Notes: generated by a model from the sequence alone, not told the origin. Positions 1-9,107 are shown, counted from the first letter of the stretch. The stretch: DNA of 64,000 bases from DASXUC01 sp036004445 (GCA_036004445.1 DASYRL010000051.1:17934-81933), one strand, 5' to 3'. Made by a program: numbers and translations.

Positions 1-377
1 CGCCCGGCAATCAGATCAGTGATGTCAAGATTGACGCATAGACAGCCGAACACTTTGCCCTTCAGGTCTCTGAGGAGGATCGTTGTAGATTTGATAAGCT
101 TCCCATCCTTACTACTTCGAACGTAGGCAATCTTGTCGGGCTCATTGTCGCCGCCGCTGACCATCTGGAGGCCGATTTGGCTCAAGCTCCCTCCGATTCG
201 TCGCCCGGTCACGTTGCCCTGAATCCAGACGATCGAGCGGGGGATCTTCCGGAAGTCATGAAGGACGACTTCGCACTTTGTCCCAAAGGTTTTCTGGATG
301 GCCGCACCGATGGGCTTCAGAATCTCAATCGTGGCGTCCCTGAGGCTGCTCGGCTGGGCACGAGGACCGTCGCGCAT
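1..377 (-). CDS. YheO/DauR-type PAS-domain transcriptional regulator, N-terminal part
   Basis: The gene is cut by the window edge, so only the first ~125 residues are present. Reading leftward from ATG at 377 gives a protein with TIEILKPIGAAI near residue 16, then VVLHDF, GNVTGRRIGG and LKGKVFGCLCVNLDIT. This is the pattern of the YheO-like PAS domain found in DauR and related regulators, which normally have a C-terminal helix-turn-helix (off window). An AGGTGGAG ribosome site lies just upstream. Members of this family commonly control D-amino-acid or amide catabolism, which fits the neighbouring hydantoinase-type genes. It is transcribed divergently from the solute-binding protein gene, with a palindrome between them (425-444). 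The family call is from sequence pattern; the ligand is unknown. Confidence 0.75.
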   Translation of the reverse strand, partial: MRDGPRAQPSSLRDATIEILKPIGAAIQKTFGTKCEVVLHDFRKIPRSIVWIQGNVTGRRIGGSLSQIGLQMVSGGDNEPDKIAYVRSSKDGKLIKSTTILLRDLKGKVFGCLCVNLDITDLIAG

Positions 378-424
378 CTACCCACTCCACCTCACGATCT
401 GACCCTACCACCCGCTTAGTCATT

Positions 425-444
425 TTGTCAAACTGACTTGACAA
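425..444. promoter_or_regulatory. Perfect palindrome TTGTCAA-N6-TTGACAA in divergent promoter region
   Basis: Two 7-nt arms, 425-431 and 438-444, are perfect inverted repeats around a 6-nt spacer. Each arm contains TTGACA, a -35 consensus, pointing toward one of the two divergent genes. On the plus strand a weak -10 candidate (TACCTT, 462-467) follows. The site is a natural operator candidate for the regulator encoded at 1-377, since a protein bound here would cover both -35 boxes. Operator function is inferred. Confidence 0.5.
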
Positions 445-576
445 TTCGTCTCAGGGCGAGGTACCTTCGAAGGAGACTGCCAGATCAGTGTTTGGCTGAC
501 CACTCTTTCGCAAGTTAGGTCTCGGCCTGTGTCAGGAAAACTGGAACTCATTACGTCAGGTGGAGGTGTGACGGCG

Positions 577-2157
577 ATGGGAGTGGGAAGCCGGAGAGGA
601 ACCAGGTCGCGCGTCGCGTCAATTCTTGCGGCCGTAATGGCAGTCGCCCTCGCGGGGTCAGCGTTCGGGTCCTTACCATCCTCGAGCTTAACTGCTGCCA
701 CGGCCCAACAGCCCTGCCGAGGCGGGACTCTTCGCGTCGCCTACAGAGATGATCCCAGCATCCTCGACCCCGCCATGAGTGGTCTGTCGGTCACCAGGTT
801 CTTGGCCGTAGTAGTCTACGACACCCTGTTTGAGTACAAGGAACCAGACTTGGGGGACGTCATCCCTCGCCTCGCAGAGTCATGGACCAGGCCAAATCCG
901 ACGACGCTCGTGATCAAGATCAAGCGCGGCGTACGGTTTCATAATGGCGTGGTGATGACGGCGGGTGATGTGAAGTTCAGTCTGGATCGCGTCCGAAATG
1001 CGAAGACTGGATCTCTGTGGGCCGGATTTTACGACGACATCGACCGGATCGACGTCGTCGACGCGCAGACCGTCCGTCTCCGCCTCAAACGGCCCAGCGC
1101 GACGCTGCCCGGTATCTTGACGCACCCCAGTGCATCCATACTGCCGCGAGCCTATGTGGAAGGCGGGGGAGATCCTAAGACCCGCCCGGTCGGAACGGGA
1201 GCCTTCAGCTTCGTCAGGCGCGAAGGCCCCAACCTCTTCTTCACCCGTAACAAGAACTACTATCGCCGCGGCCTGCCCTACGTTGACGAACTGGTCTGGA
1301 GGGTCGTCCCGGACGTCAACGCCATCGCATCGGGTCTGCGCGCAGGGGACATCGACGTCAACGTCGACGCGGCCTCGACGCTCGTCCCCACATTTCAACG
1401 CCTCAGCAACTTTCAGGTCGTGGCGGGAATCTCGGGGAGCTTCGTTCCACTCTTCCTCAATGTGAGAAGTCGGCCCCTCAATGACTGGCGAGTCCGTCAG
1501 GCCATCGCGTGGGCGGTCAACCGCGATGAAATCATGAAGGTCGGCAGAGGCGGGCTGGGAGTGATCTTGCCGGCCGGGCCGATTGGCCCCCCTCATTGGG
1601 CCGCGCTCAAGCAGCCAATTTTCAAACAGGATTACGAGAAGGCGCGCGCACTCCTGCGGGAGGCCGGATTAGCCGAGGGCTTCAAGCTCACCATTACCAT
1701 CTGGAGTGAGCTGGAAGACAAAGTTCGAGTTGCAGAAGCGATCAAGGAGCAGCTCCGCCCACTGAACATCGAAGTTGACATCCAGACGAAGGAGCAGGCC
1801 ACTTATTTCGACCAGTGGAATCGGAAGGAGATCAGCACAGTACTCGGATGGAACGGTCTGGTGGACCCAAGTGAGTATGCGGAGCGATTCCGATCGAACA
1901 GTCCGACGAACAAATATTACTTCTCTGATGCTCGGATTGACCAACTCGCAGCACAGGGCACGCGGGAGTTGAACCAGACAAAGCGCTATGACATCTACGC
2001 GCAACTTCAGAAGCGTCTCGCTGATCTGTCGCCGGCCGTGTTCCTCTATGCCGACATGGGCATCGAGATAGCGGCTGCGAAAGTCAGGGGCGTGAAGTTC
2101 TCGTTCACCGAGCAGCCGTTCTTCCTTCGTGATGCCTGGTTGGTGGGCTGTCGATAG
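577..2157 (+). CDS. ABC transporter substrate-binding protein, family 5 (peptide/amide type)
   Basis: This is a periplasmic or lipid-anchored binding protein of the DppA/OppA/NikA family. I chose ATG 577 because GGAGGTG (562-568) sits 8 nt before it; a GTG at 529 would add 16 residues. The N-terminus has twin arginines, a hydrophobic run (ILAAVMAVALAGSAFG) and an AxA-like exit, a typical signal peptide. The mature part starts RGGTLRVAYRDDPSILDP, the usual family-5 opening, and the length (526 aa) is normal. No permease or ATPase is adjacent on this strand; partner permeases may be those at 13826-17367. Adjacent hydantoinase-like genes suggest small peptides, hydantoins or carbamoyl compounds as ligands. 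Confidence 0.85.
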   Translation: MGVGSRRGTRSRVASILAAVMAVALAGSAFGSLPSSSLTAATAQQPCRGGTLRVAYRDDPSILDPAMSGLSVTRFLAVVVYDTLFEYKEPDLGDVIPRLAESWTRPNPTTLVIKIKRGVRFHNGVVMTAGDVKFSLDRVRNAKTGSLWAGFYDDIDRIDVVDAQTVRLRLKRPSATLPGILTHPSASILPRAYVEGGGDPKTRPVGTGAFSFVRREGPNLFFTRNKNYYRRGLPYVDELVWRVVPDVNAIASGLRAGDIDVNVDAASTLVPTFQRLSNFQVVAGISGSFVPLFLNVRSRPLNDWRVRQAIAWAVNRDEIMKVGRGGLGVILPAGPIGPPHWAALKQPIFKQDYEKARALLREAGLAEGFKLTITIWSELEDKVRVAEAIKEQLRPLNIEVDIQTKEQATYFDQWNRKEISTVLGWNGLVDPSEYAERFRSNSPTNKYYFSDARIDQLAAQGTRELNQTKRYDIYAQLQKRLADLSPAVFLYADMGIEIAAAKVRGVKFSFTEQPFFLRDAWLVGCR

Positions 2158-2188
2158 ACGAGCCGGAGTGGTTAGTCCGCGGATCCTG

Positions 2189-2217
2189 GAGGGAGGTGAT
2201 CACCCATCGCCTCCCTC
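2189..2217 (+). terminator. Hairpin after solute-binding protein gene
   Basis: GAGGGAGG (2189-2196) pairs with CCTCCCTC (2210-2217) around a 13-nt loop that itself contains GTGATCAC. It lies 31 nt after the stop codon and is followed only by a short T-poor run (TTCGCT), so it is a terminator-like or attenuating hairpin and not a classic one. Confidence 0.35.
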
Positions 2218-2239
2218 TTCGCTAGGATGATGCTGGGCG

Positions 2240-3610
2240 ATGGCGGCCGGAGCGGACGTCAATTCTGACTTCATAGTCAGCGGGGGGCTGCTCGTGACGG
2301 CTGAGGATGCCGTCCGGGCTGACCTCTTAGTCCGTGCTGGCAAAGTGCACGAGATCTCAGCGCAGATCTCCCCGGCTCGTGGCCAGCGCACCTTCGACGC
2401 CACGGGGATGCTGGTTTTGCCGGGATTGGTCGACGCCCATGTGCATCCAATCTACGCGGACAATCCGATTGATACCTCAATCAGCGCGGCATTCGGCGGT
2501 GTCACGACCCTCATCCACTTTGCCTATGCGAAACCGGGTCAGAGCGTCCTGGCAGCCCTCAATCAGCTCCGCCATGAGGCGACGACCGGTTCTGTCCTGG
2601 ACTTCGGCCTCCACGCCGGCCTGTTTGACGTCGAGCGGCAGCTCGAAGAGATCCCCTCAGCAATGAAGGCCGGGACGACTTCGTTCAAGGTCTTTCTTAC
2701 CTACGCAAAACTCGGTTGGATGACGGACGATTATTGGCTCACGGCTCTGATGGACAGTGTGGCGGCGCAGAAAGGCCTCGTGATGGTCCATGCGGAGAAT
2801 GGGCTGGCGACAGATTATCTAGAAGATAAGTATGCGAAGATGGGTCGTTCGAGCATCGAGACATTTGCAGCCATGCGCCCGGATGTCCTGGAAGCCGAGG
2901 CGGTCAACCGAGCTATCGCCATTAGCCATGTGACAGACTGTGCTCTCTATGTGGTCCATGTGAGCGCCGCCGAGTGTCTGGAGCCGATCGAACGTGCCAG
3001 GGCCCGGGGCTGGAGAGTCTACGCTGAAACCTGCCCACAATATCTGGTCCTCAATGAGGACGTCACGTATCGACAGGGAGCCCGGGCGAAGGTCGGTCCT
3101 CCGCTTCGGACCCCGCGGGACAGCGAGGCGCTCTGGAGAGCACTGGCAGCAGGTGTGCTGTCAACAATTGGCAGCGACCATGCTCCCAAACACAAGACCC
3201 CCGAGGAGGATTTCTCAAAGGCGGCGTTCGGAGCGCCCCAGATTGAAACCATGCTGCCCGTCGTCTACCACTGGGGGATCAATGGCCGCCGACTTACACT
3301 ACCCAGACTTGTCGATGTGATGTGCGAGACCCCGGCCAAGGTCTTTGGCCTCTACCCTCAGAAGGGCACCCTCCGGATAGGATCCGACGCGGACCTCGTC
3401 ATTGTTGACCCACGCCGCAGGCACACGATATCGGCTCGGGGGCAGCATTCGCGCGCGGGGTTCACGCTGTACGAAGGCCTGGAAGTGATCGGAGAACCAG
3501 TGCTGGTACTGCAACGCGGCGAGGTGATCATTCGAGAGGGACGGCTCAGCGCCAAACCGGGCCGGGCCCGCTTCCTACCCACTCGCACGGCCCACCTGTA
3601 CGATACCTAG
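2240..3610 (+). CDS. Dihydropyrimidinase/hydantoinase-family cyclic amidohydrolase
   Basis: This enzyme should hydrolyse a cyclic imide or amide (hydantoin, dihydropyrimidine or similar) to an N-carbamoyl acid, using a binuclear metal site in a TIM barrel. Visible site residues are H67 and H69 (VDAHVHP), the carboxylated lysine K150 (TTSFKVFLTY), H184 (VHAEN), H240 (VHVSAAE) and D313 (GSDHAP). At 456 aa it has normal family length. ATG 2240 lacks a clear ribosome site. The product would be the substrate of the M20 carbamoylase-like enzyme at 6647. Substrate cannot be fixed from sequence; allantoinase or hydantoinase activity are both possible. Confidence 0.85.
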   Translation: MAAGADVNSDFIVSGGLLVTAEDAVRADLLVRAGKVHEISAQISPARGQRTFDATGMLVLPGLVDAHVHPIYADNPIDTSISAAFGGVTTLIHFAYAKPGQSVLAALNQLRHEATTGSVLDFGLHAGLFDVERQLEEIPSAMKAGTTSFKVFLTYAKLGWMTDDYWLTALMDSVAAQKGLVMVHAENGLATDYLEDKYAKMGRSSIETFAAMRPDVLEAEAVNRAIAISHVTDCALYVVHVSAAECLEPIERARARGWRVYAETCPQYLVLNEDVTYRQGARAKVGPPLRTPRDSEALWRALAAGVLSTIGSDHAPKHKTPEEDFSKAAFGAPQIETMLPVVYHWGINGRRLTLPRLVDVMCETPAKVFGLYPQKGTLRIGSDADLVIVDPRRRHTISARGQHSRAGFTLYEGLEVIGEPVLVLQRGEVIIREGRLSAKPGRARFLPTRTAHLYDT

Positions 3611-3645
3611 TCTCGCCCTCCTGGAATCCTCTCCGCATCGTCACC

Positions 3646-5001
3646 ATGCGTATGGACGTTGGGATCATCGGGGGAACCGTGGTGACGCCTACCGCCATGT
3701 TCCGCAAGAACGTGTACGTCACCAGAGGCGCCATTGCCGCGCTCACATCCAAACGATTGCCCGCCAGAGAGGTTATTGACGCCAGCGGCTTATACGTCCT
3801 TCCGGGCATCGTGGACAGTCACGTTCATTTCATGGATCCAGGAGCGACCTCCCGCGAGGATTTCATGACTGGCAGCGCGGCCGCCGCGGTGGGTGGTGCG
3901 ACCACTGTCATTGAGCATACTCACGCATCGCCGGTCATTGACAGACCGAGCTTCCGCGAGAAAGCAGCGTACCTGAAACACCGGTCAGTAGTCGACTTCG
4001 GCTTGGCCGCGCACGCGCTGCACAACCGAATCCACCTCGCCCGAGAAGCCTGGAACGCGGGAGCATTGTATCTCAAGGTCTTCACCTGCACCACGCACGG
4101 TATTACGGGATTCTCCTCGCCAGAATTGCTGCAGCTCATGCGGGAGGTTGCCGCGTTCGACGGGGTCTGCCTGGCACATTGCGAGGACGAGTCCATCACG
4201 GCCGACGCCGAGCGGCAGCTGCGCAAGTCAGGGCGGACCGATTTCGGGATCATTCCACTGTGGCGGTCTAGAGAAGCGGAACTGGTGGCCGTAAACACCG
4301 TCACGCTGCTGGCCCGCCTGACCGGCGTTCGACTGGTGATCGCCCACGCCAGTCATGAAGCCGTTATCGCCGTGACCACAAGGGAAAGGGAACTGGGTGC
4401 GAGGGTCTGGGTTGAGAGCTGCCCCCAATACTTCTATCTCGACGAACGGGACGTGATGAAGTACGGACCCTTCCGCAAGTTTACGCCTCCCGCGCGTATC
4501 CGCTCGCAACGGGATGGCGACGCAATGTGGCGGCGGCTTCGTAAAGGAGACATCACCTACATCGCGACAGACCATGCGCCGGCAACACGAATGCAGAAGC
4601 AAGAAGGCACGATTTGGGACGTCCCGTTTGGCTTGCCCGGCGTGGAGACCACTCTCTCACTGATGCTGAACGCAACGTGTGAAGGCCGTCTAACGCTCCC
4701 TCGATTGGTGGGGGTCCTCTGCGAAGCGCCCGCGCGCCTGTATGGCTTGTTCCCTCGCAAGGGGGCGATCCAGAAAGGTGCGGACGCCGACATAACGCTT
4801 GTTGACCTGAGTCAGAAGCGAACGCTGCAAGACGGCGAGATCTATTCAAAAGCGGGCTGGACTCCATACGCCGGCCGCCACGTGCGTGGGAACCCTGTGA
4901 TGACATTCGTGCGAGGACGGCTCGTGGCACGCGACGGGAAGCCAGTTGGTAAGCCTGGCTGGGGTAGACTTGTGCGCAGGGTTTCGACTGATCAGGCCTA
5001 G
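3646..5001 (+). CDS. Allantoinase/dihydroorotase-like cyclic amidohydrolase
   Basis: This is a second cyclic amidohydrolase, clearly diverged from its upstream neighbour. Metal ligands are H59 and H61 (IVDSHVHFMDPG), K144 (LYLKVF), H178 (LAHCED), H234 (IAHASH) and D309 (ATDHAP). The SHVHFMDPG context and the GGATTVIEHTH segment resemble allantoinases more than D-hydantoinases. Length is 451 aa. It follows the previous gene by 35 nt and is probably co-transcribed. A second ATG lies two codons downstream; no strong ribosome site distinguishes them. Function as a ring-opening hydrolase is secure, the exact ring is not. Confidence 0.82.
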   Translation: MRMDVGIIGGTVVTPTAMFRKNVYVTRGAIAALTSKRLPAREVIDASGLYVLPGIVDSHVHFMDPGATSREDFMTGSAAAAVGGATTVIEHTHASPVIDRPSFREKAAYLKHRSVVDFGLAAHALHNRIHLAREAWNAGALYLKVFTCTTHGITGFSSPELLQLMREVAAFDGVCLAHCEDESITADAERQLRKSGRTDFGIIPLWRSREAELVAVNTVTLLARLTGVRLVIAHASHEAVIAVTTRERELGARVWVESCPQYFYLDERDVMKYGPFRKFTPPARIRSQRDGDAMWRRLRKGDITYIATDHAPATRMQKQEGTIWDVPFGLPGVETTLSLMLNATCEGRLTLPRLVGVLCEAPARLYGLFPRKGAIQKGADADITLVDLSQKRTLQDGEIYSKAGWTPYAGRHVRGNPVMTFVRGRLVARDGKPVGKPGWGRLVRRVSTDQA

Positions 5002-5044
5002 GGTTGAGGAGATCGGGTGCGCTCTGCGGGGCGGTTCAGAATGC

Positions 5045-6025
5045 TCATTGCCACTCGTATTGAAACATCTCACAGATCTCGACCCGGCTGAGCCCAGCAC
5101 TCAAAGCAAGGGTCAGCTTGATTCTGGCTTTCAGCGCCGAGGTGCCTGAGAACGCCACGCCCAGGCTGAGCAAGTGAGTTTCGCTGCCTTCTCGACGGTA
5201 CGTCGCTCGGGGCAGACGACCAGACAAGAAGGGGGTTGCCATCACCACAGATTTCCCCAGCACTAGTGCTCGTGTGATCTGCTCCACCTGTCTTGGGTTC
5301 AGCATGATTCTCTCCAAGACAAGTCCATCCAGGTTCGGATCGACCGCCGCTTGTGCGAGCGTATCATCGTCATAAAGGCCGAAAGGAATCAGACGTACAC
5401 TCGCCGTGATGGCCCTCGGGGCTATCCTGGGAAGGCGTGCAAACGGACGCCGCGCATAATAGACGTAATCCTCATCGATGGAACCTAACGGACCGAATTC
5501 TGGCGACTGGAAAGCGCCGACGTGAGTTGAGTGAAGCTTTGTAACGTCCCGCGCAGTGTGAATGAAGCCGTTCATAACTACCAACACTCCGAGCCCTCGA
5601 GATCTTGGGGACCCAGCAACTTGAATGCTGTTGAGCAAATTGATCGGGCCGTCGTCACTGAGTAGTAGTGGGTTCCGCATCGCTCCCGTGACCACAACAG
5701 GAGCTTCATGATGCAGGATGGTGTCCAGCAAGTAGGCCGTTTGCTCTAGCGTGCTCGTTCCATGAGTCACGACCACCCCCGAAATATTCGAATCGGCCAA
5801 GACCTCATCGATGTGGTGTCCCAGGGTCAGCATCTCCCGCAGCCCGATGTCCCCGCTGCCTACTTGAAGGAAATCCTCCGGTGTCACATGCGCATACTCA
5901 CCCGCCGTCGGAACGAGTTCCAATAGTTCTTTCGCGGTCAGCCCGGGAGTGATCTCACGCGAAGGTCGGAGCTTGCCCGCGATCGTACCTCCCGTGCCAA
6001 TCAAGTGAATCGTCGGCGTCACCAT
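5045..6025 (-). CDS. L-asparaginase-family protein with altered active-site Asp
   Basis: The protein has the type I/II asparaginase plan: TGGTIAG at 12-18 with nucleophile-type Thr, VGSGDIG near 56-62, the second Thr in THGTSTLEQTA (T91), GAMRNPLLLSDDGP, and the conserved lysine in ARDVTK. The residue after T91 is Ser (codon AGC), while asparaginases have Asp there (D90 in E. coli AnsB), which binds the substrate amino/carboxylate group. The following LEET is LEQT. So it may act on another amide. Start ATG 6025 has GGAGAGGGG upstream; an in-frame GTG precedes it directly. It converges with the amidohydrolase gene and is 326 aa, normal for the family. Confidence 0.8.
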   Translation of the reverse strand: MVTPTIHLIGTGGTIAGKLRPSREITPGLTAKELLELVPTAGEYAHVTPEDFLQVGSGDIGLREMLTLGHHIDEVLADSNISGVVVTHGTSTLEQTAYLLDTILHHEAPVVVTGAMRNPLLLSDDGPINLLNSIQVAGSPRSRGLGVLVVMNGFIHTARDVTKLHSTHVGAFQSPEFGPLGSIDEDYVYYARRPFARLPRIAPRAITASVRLIPFGLYDDDTLAQAAVDPNLDGLVLERIMLNPRQVEQITRALVLGKSVVMATPFLSGRLPRATYRREGSETHLLSLGVAFSGTSALKARIKLTLALSAGLSRVEICEMFQYEWQ

Positions 6026-6160
6026 CACTCAAGAGCCCCTCTCCTGTTATCGACTGCGAGGAAGTCTGGGGACGCAATTACTGCGTTCGGCTCGCTACCC
6101 CTTTCTGCGTGGGGTCCTTCTCCACACCCCTCCTCGGGTCGCGGGTTTATTCCACTAACT

Positions 6161-6532
6161 TCCAAGAAAATAGGCGGAGGTCAAACTATAACCTCCGACT
6201 ACGTTCGCCGTCAGGCGACCCTTGAGCGGTTGCTGGCCCGCCTCATGAGCGTTGCCGCAGACCGCTGGGCGCTCAAGGGTGGACTCGCGCTCGATACCCG
6301 TATGGGCAGTCGCGCGCGGACATCGCTTGACATGGATTTCGATCATCGGGAGGGCGATGACGCCGCGCGGGAAGATTTGGTACAGGCCATAGCGACGGAC
6401 CTCGAAGACTATTTCACGTTTGCGCTGATCCGCAGTGAGAACTTTCGCGAAGGCGACGTGAGCCTCGCCGCACGACGTACAATCGAGTGCGCAGTCGTCG
6501 GTGAGCCGTTCGAGACCGTTCAGGTCGACTGA
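6161..6532 (+). pseudogene. Truncated AbiEii/AbiGii-type nucleotidyltransferase remnant
   Basis: An open stretch encodes RLLARLM, then WALKGGLALDTRMGSRAR and TSLDMDFD, matching the nucleotidyltransferase core of AbiEii/AbiGii toxins (KGG, then DxD). It ends abruptly after FETVQVD, where the family normally continues for well over 100 residues. There is no clear start with a ribosome site, and no AbiEi antitoxin gene beside it. It lies between the asparaginase start and the M20 gene. I read it as a decayed fragment of an abortive-infection or toxin gene. Confidence 0.6.
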
Positions 6533-6646
6533 CCCTACGACCACCAGCGACCTGGGAAGTGGTGCGTAGAAGGTGGCTGAATGCAGCAATGCTGAAGTAC
6601 ACGTATGACCTGATCGACCCGTCTGAAGAATGGAGGCGGACTTGTT

Positions 6647-7888
6647 TTGCAGCAGTCAGATCTCCTCGTAGCGCGCATACTTCGGGAAATTCACGAGTTG
6701 GGCCAGATCGGCGGACATGCGGATGGCAGCGTGACCAGGTTGGCATACACAGAAGCTGACACCGAGGCACGGATGTGGCTAGTCAGTCGAATGGAGGAGG
6801 CTGGCCTGCGGACTGAAGTCGATGCAGTGGGGAATGTCTTTGGCTGGCCCCCCAACTCTTCAACAGATCCACCAATCCTGCTTGGCTCTCATGTTGATAC
6901 AGTTCCCGGAGGAGGCACGTATGACGGTACCCTCGGGGTTGTCTCTGCTCTGCAGATCGTCAGGAGCTTGGCCGATCGAGAAAGCCGCGTTCCTCCTGTC
7001 GGCGTCGTGAGCTTCGCGTGTGAAGAGGGCAGCCGATTCGGAATGTCTTCAATCGGTAGTAGAGCCATCACAGGTCAGCTGGTGTCTGGCGATCTTGAAC
7101 GTTTGAAAGATCGCGACGGCATCACCCTGCGACAGGCTTTGCAATCCGCCGGCCTATCCCCAAATGAGGTCCACAAACTACCGCGTGCACCTGGCTGGTT
7201 TCGGGCATACCTTGAGGGACATATCGATCAAGGGCCCGAACTTGAAGAGACCGGATGCCCTGTGGGCGTCGTGAAAGCAATAGCCGGGGTCTCTCGCTAC
7301 CTGCTGACTTTTCACGGCGCGCAAGCTCACGCCGGTGCCGCACGGATGGGACAACGGCGTGATGCCATGGCCGCTGCGGCCGAAGCCATCTTGATCATCG
7401 AGCATGAGGCAACGTCCGCCGCAGAGGATGTGGTCGCAACTGTTGGTGTTGCAGAGGCAGTACCGGGAATCATCAACGTCCTGCCAGCGGAGGTGCGCCT
7501 CGGTCTTGAAGTGAGGACCCTTCCCACCGCAGGCGCAGTCAACTTTGACTCGCGCGTGCGCGAGAGAATTCAAGACCGAACCGCCCATAGACAGATCACA
7601 GTGCAGTGGGACACATTGTCAGCCAGTGAACCCGCCCGGATATCCGATGTCGTGCGCAAGACCCTACTGGCGGCGTGTACGGAGTCCGGAGTTCCGGCAC
7701 GTGAAATTGTCAGCTGGCCCAGCCATGATGCGCTATTTCTAGCTACCCAGGGTCCTTCAGGAATGATCCTGGTTCGCAACAGAGGGAAAGTCAGCCACCA
7801 CCGGGACGAGTCGGTACGGCCTGGAGATCTTCAGATATTGCTTGAGGTTCTGCAGAGAGCCCTCCATCACCTCATGACCCCATCCTGA
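6647..7888 (+). CDS. M20-family N-carbamoyl-amino-acid/allantoate amidohydrolase
   Basis: This is a Zn-dependent hydrolase of the carbamoylase (HyuC/AllC) branch of M20. Ligand motifs seen are H82 (LGSHVDTVPGGG), D93 (TYDGTLG), E126/E127 (CEEGSRF), a histidine in LEGHIDQGPELE and a late histidine in SHHRDESV. The start is TTG 6647, preceded by GGAGGCGG at 6632-6639 with 7-nt spacing; no ATG fits. At 413 aa it is full length. Together with the hydantoinase-type genes it can complete the route cyclic imide to carbamoyl acid to amino acid plus ammonia and CO2. The exact carbamoyl or ureido substrate is inferred only. Confidence 0.85.
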   Translation: MQQSDLLVARILREIHELGQIGGHADGSVTRLAYTEADTEARMWLVSRMEEAGLRTEVDAVGNVFGWPPNSSTDPPILLGSHVDTVPGGGTYDGTLGVVSALQIVRSLADRESRVPPVGVVSFACEEGSRFGMSSIGSRAITGQLVSGDLERLKDRDGITLRQALQSAGLSPNEVHKLPRAPGWFRAYLEGHIDQGPELEETGCPVGVVKAIAGVSRYLLTFHGAQAHAGAARMGQRRDAMAAAAEAILIIEHEATSAAEDVVATVGVAEAVPGIINVLPAEVRLGLEVRTLPTAGAVNFDSRVRERIQDRTAHRQITVQWDTLSASEPARISDVVRKTLLAACTESGVPAREIVSWPSHDALFLATQGPSGMILVRNRGKVSHHRDESVRPGDLQILLEVLQRALHHLMTPS

Positions 7889-7929
7889 GAGGAACAGGCC
7901 TCGCGATTGCATCTGCTGATCGCAGGAAA

Positions 7930-7954
7930 GTGGCCACGGTGGGGCTTTGGCCAC
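7930..7954. terminator. Hairpin between convergent genes
   Basis: GTGGCCA (7930-7936) pairs with TGGCCAC (7948-7954) around an 11-nt loop, between the stop codons of the M20 and M24 genes. It could serve either strand as a weak terminator. Confidence 0.35.
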
Positions 7955-7994
7955 ACTCCCCGAGTGTGACCTTTCTCACAGAATTCCAGTATGG

Positions 7995-9107
7995 TCAGGT
8001 TCCCCAGAGTCTCAAATCAAGCTGGTTGAGTGAACCCCACCCATCTTCTTTGATAACAACAGTATTCTCGAAGCATACAGCCCTTTCTCCAGGCAGACAT
8101 ACCATCGGCTCAATTGCAAAGCAATTACCAGGTTGGATGACAAATGTCGAACCACGAGCGAATGGGGGCGGTTCATGAACATCGGCTCCGATGCCATGCC
8201 CCACCATGTGAGTCAACACCTCGTAGCGTGTGCCCTTGACCTCTCGCAAGCCTTCCTCTGCAACGTCACCTATCGTACGTCCAGGACGTAAGGCATTCAA
8301 AGTTGCCTCGAAGACCGCCACTCCCACTCTGAGGAGTTCCTCGTTGGCTGGACTGGGTTTACCTGGCGTGAACGTCCGCGTCATGTCATTGTTGTAGCCA
8401 AAGCCGGACGCAGGACTGAGTCGGGCGGCAAAATCGAACCGCACGAGATCGTCACGCGGCGGCACAATCAATGACGGGAATCGGCGCAGGGCGGCCGAGC
8501 GCTTGCCCGAGCCGATGAGCACGTCGTAGGCCGGGCCGAGCCCATAGGATCTCCACGTGGTTTCTGCGGCCGCGGCGGCTTCGGCTTCAGTCCTGCCGTC
8601 CCTGATCGCCTCGACGGCGGCCAGCATCGCCCGGTCCGACACCTCGGCGGCACGCTGCATCATGGCGACTTCCTCAGGGGTCTTCACGAAACGAAGGTCC
8701 ATGATCAACCCTCCGCTGGGGACGAGCTTCACCCACGGCATCGCTGCTTCCATTTCCAGCAATTTCGTGCTCAGGGTCGCTTCTTCGTCAAAACCTACCC
8801 TGCTCCGGCTGTTGCGGGTCACTTCGCGCACCGCTTCAGCGATCAGATCTACTCCGGTGCTGCCAAAGGGAGCCCCGCTCACGGGAAATGGAGCAACCTG
8901 TTGGACGTCCTTTAGCTCAATCCCGCGCACGACGAGCAGAGGCGGTGCCTCCGCACGACTCGTCACCACCAGCCCGGGAGGGGCGCTCGGCGTCAGCCCG
9001 GTCAGGTAGTAGATACTTGTTGGTGATGTCACGACGAACGCGGCGAGTTCAGAATCCTGCATGCTCCGCCAGAGGCGTCTCATCCGCTCTTCGTACACCG
9101 ACGTCAT
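7995..9107 (-). CDS. M24-family metallohydrolase (Xaa-Pro aminopeptidase/creatinase-like)
   Basis: The protein has the creatinase/prolidase layout: an N-terminal creatinase-type domain (about 1-140) and a pita-bread domain with all five metal ligands, D225 (VRFDFAA), D241 (NNDMTRT), H304 (GHGIG), E333 (AIEPM) and E347 (FENTV). Length is 370 aa. AGGAGG stands ahead of ATG 9107. It could cleave X-Pro peptides or a C-N bond in a creatine-like ureido compound; the amidohydrolase context makes the latter worth considering. It is the last gene of the long minus-strand cluster. Confidence 0.85.
   Translation of the reverse strand: MTSVYEERMRRLWRSMQDSELAAFVVTSPTSIYYLTGLTPSAPPGLVVTSRAEAPPLLVVRGIELKDVQQVAPFPVSGAPFGSTGVDLIAEAVREVTRNSRSRVGFDEEATLSTKLLEMEAAMPWVKLVPSGGLIMDLRFVKTPEEVAMMQRAAEVSDRAMLAAVEAIRDGRTEAEAAAAAETTWRSYGLGPAYDVLIGSGKRSAALRRFPSLIVPPRDDLVRFDFAARLSPASGFGYNNDMTRTFTPGKPSPANEELLRVGVAVFEATLNALRPGRTIGDVAEEGLREVKGTRYEVLTHMVGHGIGADVHEPPPFARGSTFVIQPGNCFAIEPMVCLPGERAVCFENTVVIKEDGWGSLNQLDLRLWGT

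Noticed and set aside
420..701. 93-codon minus-strand frame next to the regulator
   Set aside because: It covers the divergent promoter and the signal-peptide region of the binding protein, and has no recognisable sequence.
6005..6532. A complete toxin-antitoxin (AbiE) system
   Set aside because: Only the toxin core is seen, it is truncated after ~120 residues, and there is no antitoxin gene.
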